DNA of 61,352 bases from assembly GCF_002096845.1 (NCBI RefSeq), contig NZ_NCVK01000009.1:1-61352 (forward strand), written 5' to 3'. Positions 1 through 7,532 of the stretch are shown piece after piece. Below the pieces are notes generated by a model. That model worked only from the letters and a program-made list of their open reading frames with translations, was not told where the DNA came from and searched no databases. The position numbers were made by a program, and so were the translations under genes. Positions within the stretch are counted from its first letter, which is position 1. Every line of letters starts with the position of its first letter. Source of the DNA: Streptococcus mitis (GTDB lineage Bacteria; Bacillota; Bacilli; Lactobacillales; Streptococcaceae).

Positions 1-1003
1 ATTCTCTAAAATATTCTTCATCAAATTTTACAAAATCAAATCCATATTTGAATAAATTTTTGTTGTTCTTTCGATATCCTAAGCGTTCATCTTGTATTCT
101 TTGAAGCTTATCTAAACCACTGACAAATTTTGAAACTTGTTCAGATATCATTCTTTGTTCTTCAGCCAAGTAATGTTCTAATGTTTGCCCATCTTCTAGT
201 ACTAGTTCACTCAATGAGTTCTTTTGTATATTACTTGTTCTATATTCTCTATAATCCGCATTCAAAAATAAATTTGAAGTCTGATAAACCTGAATCCCTA
301 AAGAGTCTTCTGTTTTCTTGTTATCAAAAATAACATCTACATACACTCGTTCTGCAAAATCAATTATTCTATTATTTAATTTTTTCAAACAATAGTTTTT
401 TTCAATAAAGAATTCTTTAAATAGTCTGTAAAATTTTTCTTCTACTTCATTTTGATAAAGTCTTGAAATAACTTTAAATAAATTCTTATCAAAAATATCA
501 AATGAAACAATACCATCAGATAAGTCTGCTTCGATTTCTTTTTTAGCTAATTCACTTGAAAACAAGACAGACTCTTTCAAAACTTCGAGCATATTTGATT
601 TCAATTGTTGCTCTCTAATTGTTTTAAAATCAGAAGCGTTAATAGATTCAAAAACAATTAAATAAAAGAGTGAGGGAAGCAATTTCTTCCAGTTTTCTTC
701 ATTACCCCATAACAATTCTGAAACACTTACATTCATATTCTTAGCAAGCAACTCTAAAACATATTCAGACAAATGAGTTCGACTATCTTTCATTAATCGA
801 CTCATTTTTTGTTTAGCTGTGTCTTTGTTTCCGCCGTAATATGCAAACATATCAGATACTTCTCCAATTCTTTCATCATGCAAAAACAAATACCAATAAT
901 ATTTTAGTCCTTTTTGTGACTGTTCAGCTTTAAAACTTTTGACTGCTTCAGGTACTGCATCAATCGTTGAACGTTTTATAAATTCTACTGTGTTTTTAAA
1001 CAT
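1..1003 (-). CDS. Putative mobile-element regulator with HTH-like N-terminus (3' end outside window)
   Basis: An open frame starts at an ATG at 1003, behind an AGTAGGA-type ribosome binding site, and runs without a stop to the window edge (334 codons visible). Residues about 45-100 look like the second half of a Cro/CI-type helix-turn-helix, ending in a segment of the form LLAKNMNVSVSELLWG. The remaining roughly 230 residues are charged, with no recognised domain. It is transcribed divergently from the mobilization genes, across an intergenic region holding a palindrome and repeated motifs, as expected of an element repressor or activator. The DNA is AT-rich like the rest of the element. The function is inferred from the fold hint and position only. 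Confidence 0.6.
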   Translation of the reverse strand, partial: MFKNTVEFIKRSTIDAVPEAVKSFKAEQSQKGLKYYWYLFLHDERIGEVSDMFAYYGGNKDTAKQKMSRLMKDSRTHLSEYVLELLAKNMNVSVSELLWGNEENWKKLLPSLFYLIVFESINASDFKTIREQQLKSNMLEVLKESVLFSSELAKKEIEADLSDGIVSFDIFDKNLFKVISRLYQNEVEEKFYRLFKEFFIEKNYCLKKLNNRIIDFAERVYVDVIFDNKKTEDSLGIQVYQTSNLFLNADYREYRTSNIQKNSLSELVLEDGQTLEHYLAEEQRMISEQVSKFVSGLDKLQRIQDERLGYRKNNKNLFKYGFDFVKFDEEYFRE

Positions 1004-1036
1004 TTAATGTCCTACTTTCTATAAGTTTATATTTAG

Positions 1037-1065
1037 AGTATAACACAATATATTGTACGTTGCAA
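1037..1065 (-). promoter_or_regulatory. Promoter of the divergent regulator, with internal palindrome
   Basis: On the minus strand a TTGCAA -35 (1060-1065) and TATACT -10 (1037-1042) are separated by 17 bp, upstream of the regulator start at 1003. The perfect 12-bp palindrome ACAATATATTGT (1045-1056) lies in the spacer, a natural place for an autoregulatory operator. The operator role is inference. Confidence 0.6.
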
Positions 1066-1097
1066 CCGATTTTATAATTTATTTTAAAAACTTTATT

Positions 1098-1284
1098 GTA
1101 CAACTATTTCTTCCTTTATATATACTGTTTTTATGTTTCGTAATTATAATAGTTGTATGAAATGCTTCTATGTTTCCATCTGTTTTATTTCAACGAAATA
1201 CAATTATATTTTTGATATACTTATCTTGTGAATGATGAATCACTTAATTTCATTTCATGTCACATGATTAAAATAGTTGTATGA
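1098..1284. repeat. Three copies of an AATAGTTGTA motif in the divergent intergenic region
   Basis: AATAGTTGTATGA-type motifs lie at about 1148-1160 and 1272-1284 on the plus strand. A shortened inverted copy (AAATAGTTGTACA read on minus) lies at 1098-1109. They fall in the 425-bp gene-free stretch 1004-1428, which otherwise holds only the two promoters. Operator sites for the element regulator or replication/processing sites are possible. The sequence alone does not decide. Confidence 0.45.
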
Positions 1285-1315
1285 GAATGTTTTTAAATGT
1301 CTGTTTTTCTCTCAA

Positions 1316-1344
1316 TCGACACTCAACCTTAATCATGATACACT
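1316..1344 (+). promoter_or_regulatory. Probable promoter of the mobilization operon
   Basis: TCGACA (1316-1321) and TACACT (1339-1344) are separated by 17 bp and lie about 85 bp upstream of the first mobilization gene at 1429. The boxes are imperfect, so this is a moderate call. Confidence 0.4.
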
Positions 1345-1428
1345 TAAAATGTAAATAAAGAAGGTTCAAATATTTACAAGAAAGCTTTAAAAGAAAGAAC
1401 TAGCTTCAAGCTAGTAAAGGTAAAACTA

Positions 1429-1845
1429 ATGGAAAAATTATTGCAAACAGGCTTATTTGGAAGCAATTCAAAACAATCAGGCGATTCAATTGTAAACGAC
1501 CGTCGTACTGCCCCAGCTCTTACTAATATTTCAACTTGCGTTGCAGTTAGTGTTACAGAGCCAAAACCATTTTTCCCAATCATCGGTTTTGAGAAAAATC
1601 AAAATGGTAAAAACGCCCCAGTTTTTTCTGACAAATCAATTGGTTATGAAGTATTTTTATCAATGCCCAAAGATGATGGAGCAGTTAAATTGATTAGTCT
1701 TGTTGTCCCAACTTTAGAAATTGCGAACAAGATCCAGTTCAGACATTTGTATCAGTTAGTCAACCCACGCGGTCGCTATAAGTTCAAAAGTTATGATGTT
1801 ATAGAAGTTTGGGCTGAAGATGTTAATGAAGTTAGATTGAAGTAG
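1429..1845 (+). CDS. Small mobile-element protein, possibly DUF961-like (Tn916 Orf22/Orf23 position)
   Basis: The gene encodes 138 residues, starting behind an AAAGG site. No signal peptide or membrane segment is present. It is the first gene of the mobilization operon, in the position where Tn916 and ICEBs1 carry DUF961 proteins ahead of the coupling ATPase. A DUF961 relationship is suggested by order, size and a NPRGRYKFKSYDVIEVWAEDV-like C-terminal strand pattern, but similarity is not obvious by eye. The biochemical role is unknown. It is followed after 13 bp by the next gene and is likely co-transcribed through the relaxase. Confidence 0.55.
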   Translation: MEKLLQTGLFGSNSKQSGDSIVNDRRTAPALTNISTCVAVSVTEPKPFFPIIGFEKNQNGKNAPVFSDKSIGYEVFLSMPKDDGAVKLISLVVPTLEIANKIQFRHLYQLVNPRGRYKFKSYDVIEVWAEDVNEVRLK

Positions 1846-1858
1846 TGAGGAAATAGAT

Positions 1859-2098
1859 ATGAAAGAAATTTTTAAAGAATTAGATGACTTATCAGCTTTA
1901 GACTTGCCCATCGAATTGCGCAAGATTTTAGCAACATACATTAATTCTGAGGTTCAAGGACGAGTTTCATCTTTCGTGAATTTGAGTTTGGTTTACTCAG
2001 ATGGACGTTACACTGATTTTATTCGCTCGTATATGTATTTGGAATTTAGGCGAAAAAAAATGTTAGATGACATGCAAGAAATTTGTAGGTATTTATGA
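1859..2098 (+). CDS. Hypothetical small mobile-element protein
   Basis: The gene encodes 79 residues and has a good site (GAGG, 6-7 nt before the ATG). The protein is charged and mostly helical, with no membrane segment or recognised domain. Its stop codon overlaps the start of the coupling ATPase in an ATGA arrangement, pointing to translational coupling. It occupies a slot that often holds a small accessory gene in ICEBs1/Tn916-like modules. No function is assigned. Confidence 0.6.
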   Translation: MKEIFKELDDLSALDLPIELRKILATYINSEVQGRVSSFVNLSLVYSDGRYTDFIRSYMYLEFRRKKMLDDMQEICRYL

Positions 2099-3516
2099 TT
2101 AGATACAGGTTAAATAAAAATACAGGTCATTTAAGTCCAGCTTTTCCCAATATTGTAACTCTACTCCAAGTTCTTGGAGTTGGGTTACTATCTTTTGGGA
2201 TTGTTGTTAGATGGTTAGTATTTAAAGGAACAGAGATTGGTATTTTTAGAAGTGAAGCACAGTTTAGTTTGAATTTAATAGTGATTGGAATAGCTGTCTT
2301 GCTTTTGATTAATCTTGGGTTATTGATTCGGTTAGGTTTGAATCTATCAAAAATTGGGTCAATATCTTTATACTATCAGCTAAGATTGATAGAACGACAG
2401 ACACACAAAGCGCTGTTGGATTCAGCAACTGCGAATCGCAAAGTTGGTAGCAAATTCATAGATGTTAGTAAAGCGCATGCGAGCTTCGAGAAGCTAAGCA
2501 GGCGCATCACGGTTAAAATCAAAAAATTAGCTGACCAGACTAATGACGATTTAGAAAAGTTTGCGGAAATGTTATCAGCTTGTTTAGTGGGTAAAAATCG
2601 TTCTTTAATTGTTTTAGATTATTGGTTGAGTGAAGATAATACAGAATTCATTTATTTATTAGATGATATTGTAGAAGCTAGAGCAAGACAGCTACGACCA
2701 AAGAAGATAACAGAATTAAGACCAATCAATGATTTTGAAATAACAGTTGAAGAAGGCTTGACATTTTCATTCTTGCGTTCTCCTCAAATTTTATTAGTTG
2801 GAAATACAAACAGCTCAAAAACAACGTTTTTAAAATCAATGCTTGCACAAGTATTCATGTTTAATGAAGATGTTGATTTAACAATCTTGGATGTTAAATC
2901 TGAGTTCAGCTCATGGGATTTTCTACCAGTTGGGACTATTTTATCAGACAGTGAAGAGATTTTAGAATATTTTGAAGAATTGTTGGAATTAGTTATTAAA
3001 CGTGAAAAAGAAATTGCGAAATTGTCGGCACGTGATGATATTACTGGAGCAACTTTTGTCAATTTCGGTAAAGAGATGAAGATGAAGCTGTGTATTATCG
3101 AAGAATATTCTGCGATGTTATCAAGTATAACTGATACTAAAATGAGAAAAAGGGTTCAAGATTTGGTCTTGTCTATCGTATCTCGTTCTCGTTCGAGTGG
3201 TGTCTATATCTGTATCTGTATGCAACAACCGCGTTCGGAATTACTTTCAACAGCTATCAGAGATAATTTAGGTGTTCGTATCTGTTTATCAAATGGCGCT
3301 ATTACTGACGAATTGGCTCGCATGGTATTTGGAGAAACAGATAATATTGATAATCATGCGCCACGATTTTCAGGATACATCATGACCACTGACGGACAGT
3401 TCAGTAAACCAAGAAAATTTTGGAATATCAATCTACACGAACACGGATTGGAAAAGATTAGTACATTTAAAAAAGCGTTTTTATACGGTCAACGATTAAG
3501 AAAGAAGTGTAAATAA
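2095..3516 (+). CDS. FtsK/SpoIIIE-family coupling ATPase (TcpA/Tn916 Orf21-like)
   Basis: The protein has 473 residues, close to Tn916 Orf21 (461). Two hydrophobic segments near residues 18-40 and 58-82 anchor it in the membrane. A P-loop-like motif follows near residue 235 (GNTNSSKTT; the usual GK is SK, a degenerate Walker A). Acidic Walker B is near 332 (LCIIEE), and a conserved RSRSSGVYICICMQQPRSE segment is typical of this family. Such proteins bring the relaxase-DNA complex to a mating pore. No pore genes are visible here, so the element probably borrows one or has them beyond the left edge. It lies directly upstream of the candidate oriT and the relaxase. Confidence 0.8.
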   Translation: MIRYRLNKNTGHLSPAFPNIVTLLQVLGVGLLSFGIVVRWLVFKGTEIGIFRSEAQFSLNLIVIGIAVLLLINLGLLIRLGLNLSKIGSISLYYQLRLIERQTHKALLDSATANRKVGSKFIDVSKAHASFEKLSRRITVKIKKLADQTNDDLEKFAEMLSACLVGKNRSLIVLDYWLSEDNTEFIYLLDDIVEARARQLRPKKITELRPINDFEITVEEGLTFSFLRSPQILLVGNTNSSKTTFLKSMLAQVFMFNEDVDLTILDVKSEFSSWDFLPVGTILSDSEEILEYFEELLELVIKREKEIAKLSARDDITGATFVNFGKEMKMKLCIIEEYSAMLSSITDTKMRKRVQDLVLSIVSRSRSSGVYICICMQQPRSELLSTAIRDNLGVRICLSNGAITDELARMVFGETDNIDNHAPRFSGYIMTTDGQFSKPRKFWNINLHEHGLEKISTFKKAFLYGQRLRKKCK

Positions 3517-3532
3517 TGGGGTACTAGCATTC

Positions 3533-3581
3533 ATGGGGGTATAGTAATGACCCCCATCCCAGTCCCCACCCCTAACGGGGT
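3533..3581. other. Candidate origin of transfer (oriT) ahead of the relaxase
   Basis: This is an unusually GC-rich patch in an AT-rich element. A perfect 8-bp inverted repeat, ATGGGGGT (3533-3540) and ACCCCCAT (3550-3557), has a 9-nt loop. It is followed by a 5-bp hairpin, ACCCC-TAAC-GGGGT (3568-3581). The CTAACGGGG core resembles the CTAACAGGGG nic region known for ICEBs1 and Tn916, and the position just before the MobT-type relaxase agrees. The nic assignment is by analogy. Confidence 0.55.
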
Positions 3582-3615
3582 CAACTACAAAACAATAAAA
3601 AAGGAGTTATGTTAT

Positions 3616-4746
3616 ATGATTCAATGTGACGTTGATGAAATTTCATTTGTATTTTTACCAGATTTCAATGAAATGATGTCTAATTATGAAGCATTTGCTT
3701 CAAATATCTGTTTAAAAATTGATGAATTATTGGAATTAGAAAAGTACACGGTCAATTTCAAGTTAAATGAAAAAGGATTTGCAGGCTACAATTATATTGT
3801 CAATTTTGATGAATTTGAAATTCTATTATGTTTTAACACGGATAGCCCACGAATGGGGATATTTCTCAAATTCTCAGGTCAAGGTTTAAAACATTACTTG
3901 AAACGACGCGAAGAAGATAATCAAAAAATTTCGTATCGTCAATTAGTTCAAAAATTTTTTGAATTAGAAAATTATTTTAGTGGTAGTTGTAGAGTTTCAA
4001 GGATTGATTTTGCGATTGATTTTATAGATGAAGGTTTGAAAGTGAATCAGATTCATCAGGAGTTAAACAAGTCAATAATCAAATCAAAATACGTTGACAG
4101 TTTTACAAATACAATCAAATTAAGAAAAAATCAGTCAAATATCAGTACGATTAACACAAACAACAGAGTAGAAACAATCTATGTTGGTAGCAAGGCAAAC
4201 AAAGGAAACTCTCTACTACTACGAATTTATGATAAAAAATTGGAGCAGGAGAAAAAGAAGGGCATCTTTTATGATGATGCCTTGAAATGTGATGATTGGG
4301 TGCGATTTGAAATGTCAATTAGGCAGGCTTACGCTAATCAAACTGGATTAGATATTTTAAAGTGCAGAAATGATAAAGAACTATCCAGTTTGATCTTTCA
4401 ACGTTTTACTGACAAATATTTATTTTTCAAAAATGATGAATTATGGGATATTTCAAAGGTTATGCTGGAATACGTTTCGACTGATTTTGATTTATTGAGG
4501 TCAAAACCAAGGCGGAAGAATGACTTACTATCTACTTACATTTATTTGTTAAAAAATAGTGGTTTAGAATCTTTTCTATACAAGATTGACAAAATTTACG
4601 GTAAAGAATCAATTCAGGAATTTTTCAAGCATGTTTTGATTCATTTCAAAACAAAGTACAAACCCTCTCCTGATACGATTATATTTTTAAATAATCGAAA
4701 AGATGAACTAAAGAAAGAAAAGAAGCCGTGGGATGTATTCAAGTAA
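3616..4746 (+). CDS. MobT/Rep_trans-type relaxase or replication initiator
   Basis: The protein has 376 residues from the ATG at 3616, preceded by AAGGAG at proper spacing. An in-frame upstream ATG at 3547 would translate the GC-rich oriT hairpins and is less likely. The region around 4160-4260 encodes TIYVGSKANKGN then LLLRIYDKKLEQ, the pattern of rolling-circle Rep_trans proteins and the Tn916 Orf20/ICEBs1 NicK family, which nick oriT through a tyrosine. It would process the element for transfer and perhaps rolling-circle replication. It follows the coupling ATPase and precedes the excisionase and integrase. Confidence 0.8.
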   Translation: MIQCDVDEISFVFLPDFNEMMSNYEAFASNICLKIDELLELEKYTVNFKLNEKGFAGYNYIVNFDEFEILLCFNTDSPRMGIFLKFSGQGLKHYLKRREEDNQKISYRQLVQKFFELENYFSGSCRVSRIDFAIDFIDEGLKVNQIHQELNKSIIKSKYVDSFTNTIKLRKNQSNISTINTNNRVETIYVGSKANKGNSLLLRIYDKKLEQEKKKGIFYDDALKCDDWVRFEMSIRQAYANQTGLDILKCRNDKELSSLIFQRFTDKYLFFKNDELWDISKVMLEYVSTDFDLLRSKPRRKNDLLSTYIYLLKNSGLESFLYKIDKIYGKESIQEFFKHVLIHFKTKYKPSPDTIIFLNNRKDELKKEKKPWDVFK

Positions 4747-4767
4747 GAGAACGAAAGGAAAAAATAT

Positions 4768-5022
4768 ATGACGGATATGACGAAATTAAATCAAATTGAA
4801 GAGCTACTTAATACGCTCATTGTTATCATTCAACAAAAATTAAAAAGTAATAATTCTCATGGGATAGTCACACAAAAAGAACTATTGAAAATTTTACAGA
4901 TTTCTCCTAACACTTTGAGGTCATGGGAAAATAAAGGTTTAAAACGTCTTGAGCCTCCGATTGAAGGAACACGTACAATTTATTATAAATTGGAAGATGT
5001 CATTGGATTTTTGACTATTTAA
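4768..5022 (+). CDS. xis: MerR-like helix-turn-helix protein, probable excisionase
   Basis: The protein has 84 residues with a short helical N-terminus. A winged helix-turn-helix of the MerR/HTH_17 type spans residues 35-80 (LLKILQISPNTLRSWENKGL, then a YYKLEDVIGFL wing/helix). Small proteins of this kind directly upstream of a tyrosine integrase usually act as recombination directionality factors or transcription regulators. It follows the relaxase by about 20 bp and is separated from the integrase by 86 bp. The symbol reflects the expected role and has not been demonstrated. Confidence 0.65.
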   Translation: MTDMTKLNQIEELLNTLIVIIQQKLKSNNSHGIVTQKELLKILQISPNTLRSWENKGLKRLEPPIEGTRTIYYKLEDVIGFLTI

Positions 5023-5108
5023 CTTTAAGTATGTTAGAATAGAATTATCAAATAAAGAATGTGAGGGTCCTATTCTAGCCTTTTAATTGTCCGAAAAAAA
5101 GAGGCTAT

Positions 5109-6374
5109 ATGAGTAAAGAAATCATTCAACACAACAATAAAAAGATAACAAAAATCACAAAACAAAATGGCGTAATTAGTTATTCACTTAAAGGTGTTTA
5201 CATTGGAACTGATGTAAAGACTGGTAAACGCATCACAAAAACTATCACTGCTAAGACATTGAAATCTTTGGATAGAAAAATTGTTGAAGCTAAAATTGAA
5301 TTTGAAAAAGCTGGCTCTACCCTTAAAGAAACTATCAAAATTGATAACTTTGAAAGTCTAGCTGAGGTATGGTTTAGCAACTTCAAAACTTGGGTGTCTT
5401 CACAAAACACTATCAACCGAGTGAGGGGGTATCTTGATACCTATATTATTCCTCACTTTGGGGATTATAAACCTTGTCAAATTGAACCTGCTGATGTTCA
5501 ACTTTGGGTAAATAAGCTAGCTAGAAAAGCAAAGAAATCTGTTGATTCCGGTGTAAAACGTGCCCCGAAAGGTAGTGCAAAAGATTTTGGTGCAATGGCT
5601 CACAAAGTCAGTGATATTTTTGATTTTGGCATTACAAACTGTGGGCTGACCACTAATCCAGCTAAATCAATCAAGATTCCACCTAAACCAAAAGCAAACA
5701 AAGAGCGTATCATGGTACTCCATGATGATAATCTGAAACATTGGTTATTTTACCTTGAGACCTTGCCCAATACCAGAGCAAATAGACGCTTTAAGGTCAT
5801 TTGTAACACGCTATTAGCGTCTGCATTACGAATCAATGAGTTGCTAGCGTTAGAAATTACTGACCTTGATTTTGAAACTAATGAAATTCTTGTCAGTAAA
5901 ACATTAATGTGGAAAAGTGCAAATAAAAAACTAGGTATCAAAGGGGAAATGGTTTGTAAGAAAACTCCTAAAACGGATTCTGGGAATCGTAGGGTTGCAG
6001 TTTCACTTTCAATCATGGAAAGTCTCAAAGAGTTTCACGAGGAAATGACTGGCTATTTTGAAAAGCATAGTCTACCAAAATCTTCGCTTATCTTCCCAAC
6101 TATCTATGGCAACTATATGTGTGATAGAAATGAACGTGCAACCCTTAAAAAGCGATTAGTGGCTCTTGGTTTACCTGACTATGGTTTCCATCTTTTCCGC
6201 CATACACACGCTTCTATGATGTTAAATGCTGGTATGAACTGGAAAGAGCTACAACATAGAATGGGACACAAGTCCATATCAACAACTATGGATACCTATG
6301 CTGAATTAGCTCCTAAAAAGAAGTTTGAAGCAGTGGATATTTTCCTAAATAAAATGGAAGAGCTGGCAAGTTGA
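5109..6374 (+). CDS. int: Tyrosine recombinase (integrase) of the mobile element
   Basis: The protein has 421 residues. The N-terminal ~60 residues form an AP2-like arm-DNA-binding region (basic, with YSLKGVYIGTDVKTGKR). A SAM-like core-binding domain spans about 75-185 and the catalytic domain about 200-410. The catalytic set is visible: Arg in SALRINELLALE, HLFRH (H-x-x-R), the MGH histidine, and the Tyr nucleophile in TTMDTYAEL. It integrates and excises the element together with Xis. It is the last element gene before CACTACC repeats resembling arm sites. No tRNA or obvious target gene is adjacent, so the attachment core is not defined. Confidence 0.92.
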   Translation: MSKEIIQHNNKKITKITKQNGVISYSLKGVYIGTDVKTGKRITKTITAKTLKSLDRKIVEAKIEFEKAGSTLKETIKIDNFESLAEVWFSNFKTWVSSQNTINRVRGYLDTYIIPHFGDYKPCQIEPADVQLWVNKLARKAKKSVDSGVKRAPKGSAKDFGAMAHKVSDIFDFGITNCGLTTNPAKSIKIPPKPKANKERIMVLHDDNLKHWLFYLETLPNTRANRRFKVICNTLLASALRINELLALEITDLDFETNEILVSKTLMWKSANKKLGIKGEMVCKKTPKTDSGNRRVAVSLSIMESLKEFHEEMTGYFEKHSLPKSSLIFPTIYGNYMCDRNERATLKKRLVALGLPDYGFHLFRHTHASMMLNAGMNWKELQHRMGHKSISTTMDTYAELAPKKKFEAVDIFLNKMEELAS

Positions 6375-6380
6375 TTCCAT

Positions 6381-6593
6381 CACTACCTTTTTCACTACCT
6401 TTAAACTTAAAACTCTACAATCCTTGATAATATAGGGGATATAGGTCAATTATTTAACCCTTACAGAAGTTAAGTAAGCATTCAATACGAATCAATACAG
6501 AAGAAAAACGCTTGATTAGCGTTTTTTCTTTTTGTTAATTTCACTATATTGCAAGGGAAATCATTCGAATCACTACCTTTTTCACTACCTTTT
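6381..6593 (+). repeat. Paired CACTACC direct repeats flanking the integrase 3' region (candidate arm sites)
   Basis: Two CACTACC heptamers 12 bp apart lie at 6381-6399, and an identical pair lies at 6571-6589. Identity between the pairs extends over about 24 bp (AT before, TTT after). Short tandem heptamers at this position are typical of integrase arm-binding sites, so the crossover core may lie between or next to them. The 371-bp stretch 6375-6745 holds only these repeats and two hairpins. Confidence 0.5.
6503..6528 (+). terminator. Rho-independent terminator after the integrase
   Basis: The hairpin AAAAACGC-TTGATTA-GCGTTTTTT ends in a T-tract on the plus strand, about 130 bp after the integrase stop. 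Confidence 0.7.
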
Positions 6594-6630
6594 TTGAAAT
6601 AAGAATATTGATTCGGACGATTAAAAGCAA

Positions 6631-6662
6631 GAGAAACTTCATTATGAGGTTTCTCTTTTTTT
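6631..6662. terminator. Terminator-like hairpin between integrase and toxin gene
   Basis: Stem GAGAAAC/GTTTCTC with an 11-nt loop, followed by a T-run on the plus strand. In the other direction, downstream of the toxin gene, a weaker T-tract is present. Confidence 0.5.
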
Positions 6663-6745
6663 ATATTTTCATTCCTAAAAATTTTTGAAATAGAGTAATC
6701 TTTTCTAAAATTTTTGGAATCCAAAACGCAGTTCAATAATATACA

Positions 6746-7093
6746 CTATTTTTTCTTGAACAAGCGAATGTAATCCTGTTTGCTATGAATAATATCTGAT
6801 ACAAAGACAGCTTTTCTGTCCTCTAAAATATGATAGAAGGCTAGGTAATCGCCTAAAATGATGCATCGAGTTTTGTGGGGTGGGTATATAATAACTCCTA
6901 CTCTTTCATCAGCATCAAATCCTGCTTCTGGGAAGACCTCAAGACGCGCTAATCCGTAAAGAATATTTTTAACTGTGTTTGCTCCTGCCTGCTCTGAAAA
7001 ATAGTTAGCTGAGATATAGTCTTTGATACCTCTTAGCTGTTCTTGTACCGTTTCGGAGATAATAAGGCTATATGCGTTCTCGTTAAATTCCAA
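6746..7093 (-). CDS. RelE/ParE-family toxin
   Basis: The protein has 115 residues and matches the RelE/ParE plasmid-stabilization fold: an N-terminal helical pair (IISETVQEQLRGIKDYI), then strands with a Pro-His-rich turn (IYPPHKTRCIILGDYLAFYHI) and a C-terminal strand with VSDIIHSKQDYI. RelE members cleave ribosome-bound mRNA and ParE members poison gyrase. The sequence does not decide which. It overlaps the antitoxin gene by 11 bp, the usual antitoxin-first order. It lies between the integrase and rpsD and may be cargo stabilising the element or a resident locus. Confidence 0.8.
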   Translation of the reverse strand: MEFNENAYSLIISETVQEQLRGIKDYISANYFSEQAGANTVKNILYGLARLEVFPEAGFDADERVGVIIYPPHKTRCIILGDYLAFYHILEDRKAVFVSDIIHSKQDYIRLFKKK

Positions 7094-7370
7094 GGTTAGC
7101 CCTCACTTCATCAAGGCTGTAAGTTCTTCCGTGTTCTAAATCTTCAAAGCTACGGGCAATTTCAGCACGCAACCCTGATAGAAGTTCTTCTCTTTCTTTG
7201 TCTACTTGAGTTTCAAATGGCAAGGCTTTATTTTCCACAATGTGTTCCAAAAACAAGTTGAAACTGGCTGTCATATCAAGATTTTGCGCTGTGATAATAG
7301 CTTTAGCCTTCTCTAACAAGTCTCTGTTAGTCTTAAAGTTTACCTGTGTGTTTTTTTCTAAAACATTCAT
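7083..7370 (-). CDS. RelB/DinJ-type antitoxin
   Basis: The protein has 95 residues. The N-terminal ~50 residues form a ribbon-helix-helix DNA-binding region (VNFKTNRDLLEKAKAIITAQ, then LDMTASFNLFLEHIV). The charged C-terminal tail would wrap the toxin. It starts behind a strong AAAGGAGG site. It would repress its own promoter and neutralise the overlapping toxin. The promoter is visible just upstream with a CTATA...TATAG dyad. Family assignment is by pattern. Confidence 0.8.
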   Translation of the reverse strand: MNVLEKNTQVNFKTNRDLLEKAKAIITAQNLDMTASFNLFLEHIVENKALPFETQVDKEREELLSGLRAEIARSFEDLEHGRTYSLDEVRANLGI

Positions 7371-7390
7371 GGTAGTACCTCCTTTAGACT

Positions 7391-7419
7391 ATTATATCAC
7401 TTTGAACTATATCGGTCTA
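7391..7419 (-). promoter_or_regulatory. Toxin-antitoxin promoter and dyad
   Basis: On the minus strand TAGACC (7414-7419) and a perfect TATAAT (7391-7396) are separated by 17 bp. CTATA and TATAG half-sites flank the -35 region (about 7407-7430), a likely site for autorepression by the antitoxin. Confidence 0.55.
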
Positions 7420-7459
7420 GTTGCGTATAGACGATTATAGCTGGATACTAAGAGAAATC

Positions 7460-7493
7460 AAAAAGCACTAAGGGAAAGTGACCCAAAGTGCTT
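7460..7493 (-). terminator. Terminator of rpsD
   Basis: On the minus strand AAGCACT pairs with AGTGCTT around an inner GGG/CCC pairing and is followed by TTT. It lies about 40 bp after the rpsD stop. Confidence 0.65.
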
Positions 7494-7532
7494 AATATCA
7501 AGGCTTCAAAGCCTATCTTATTCAATAAAATA

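Noticed and set aside
130..333. 67-codon plus-strand frame at the window start
   Set aside because: It is antisense to the open regulator frame 1-1003, which has a promoter and ribosome site.
3547..3615. Upstream start extending the relaxase by 23 codons
   Set aside because: It would translate through the GC-rich oriT hairpins and lacks a ribosome site. The ATG at 3616 has AAGGAG.
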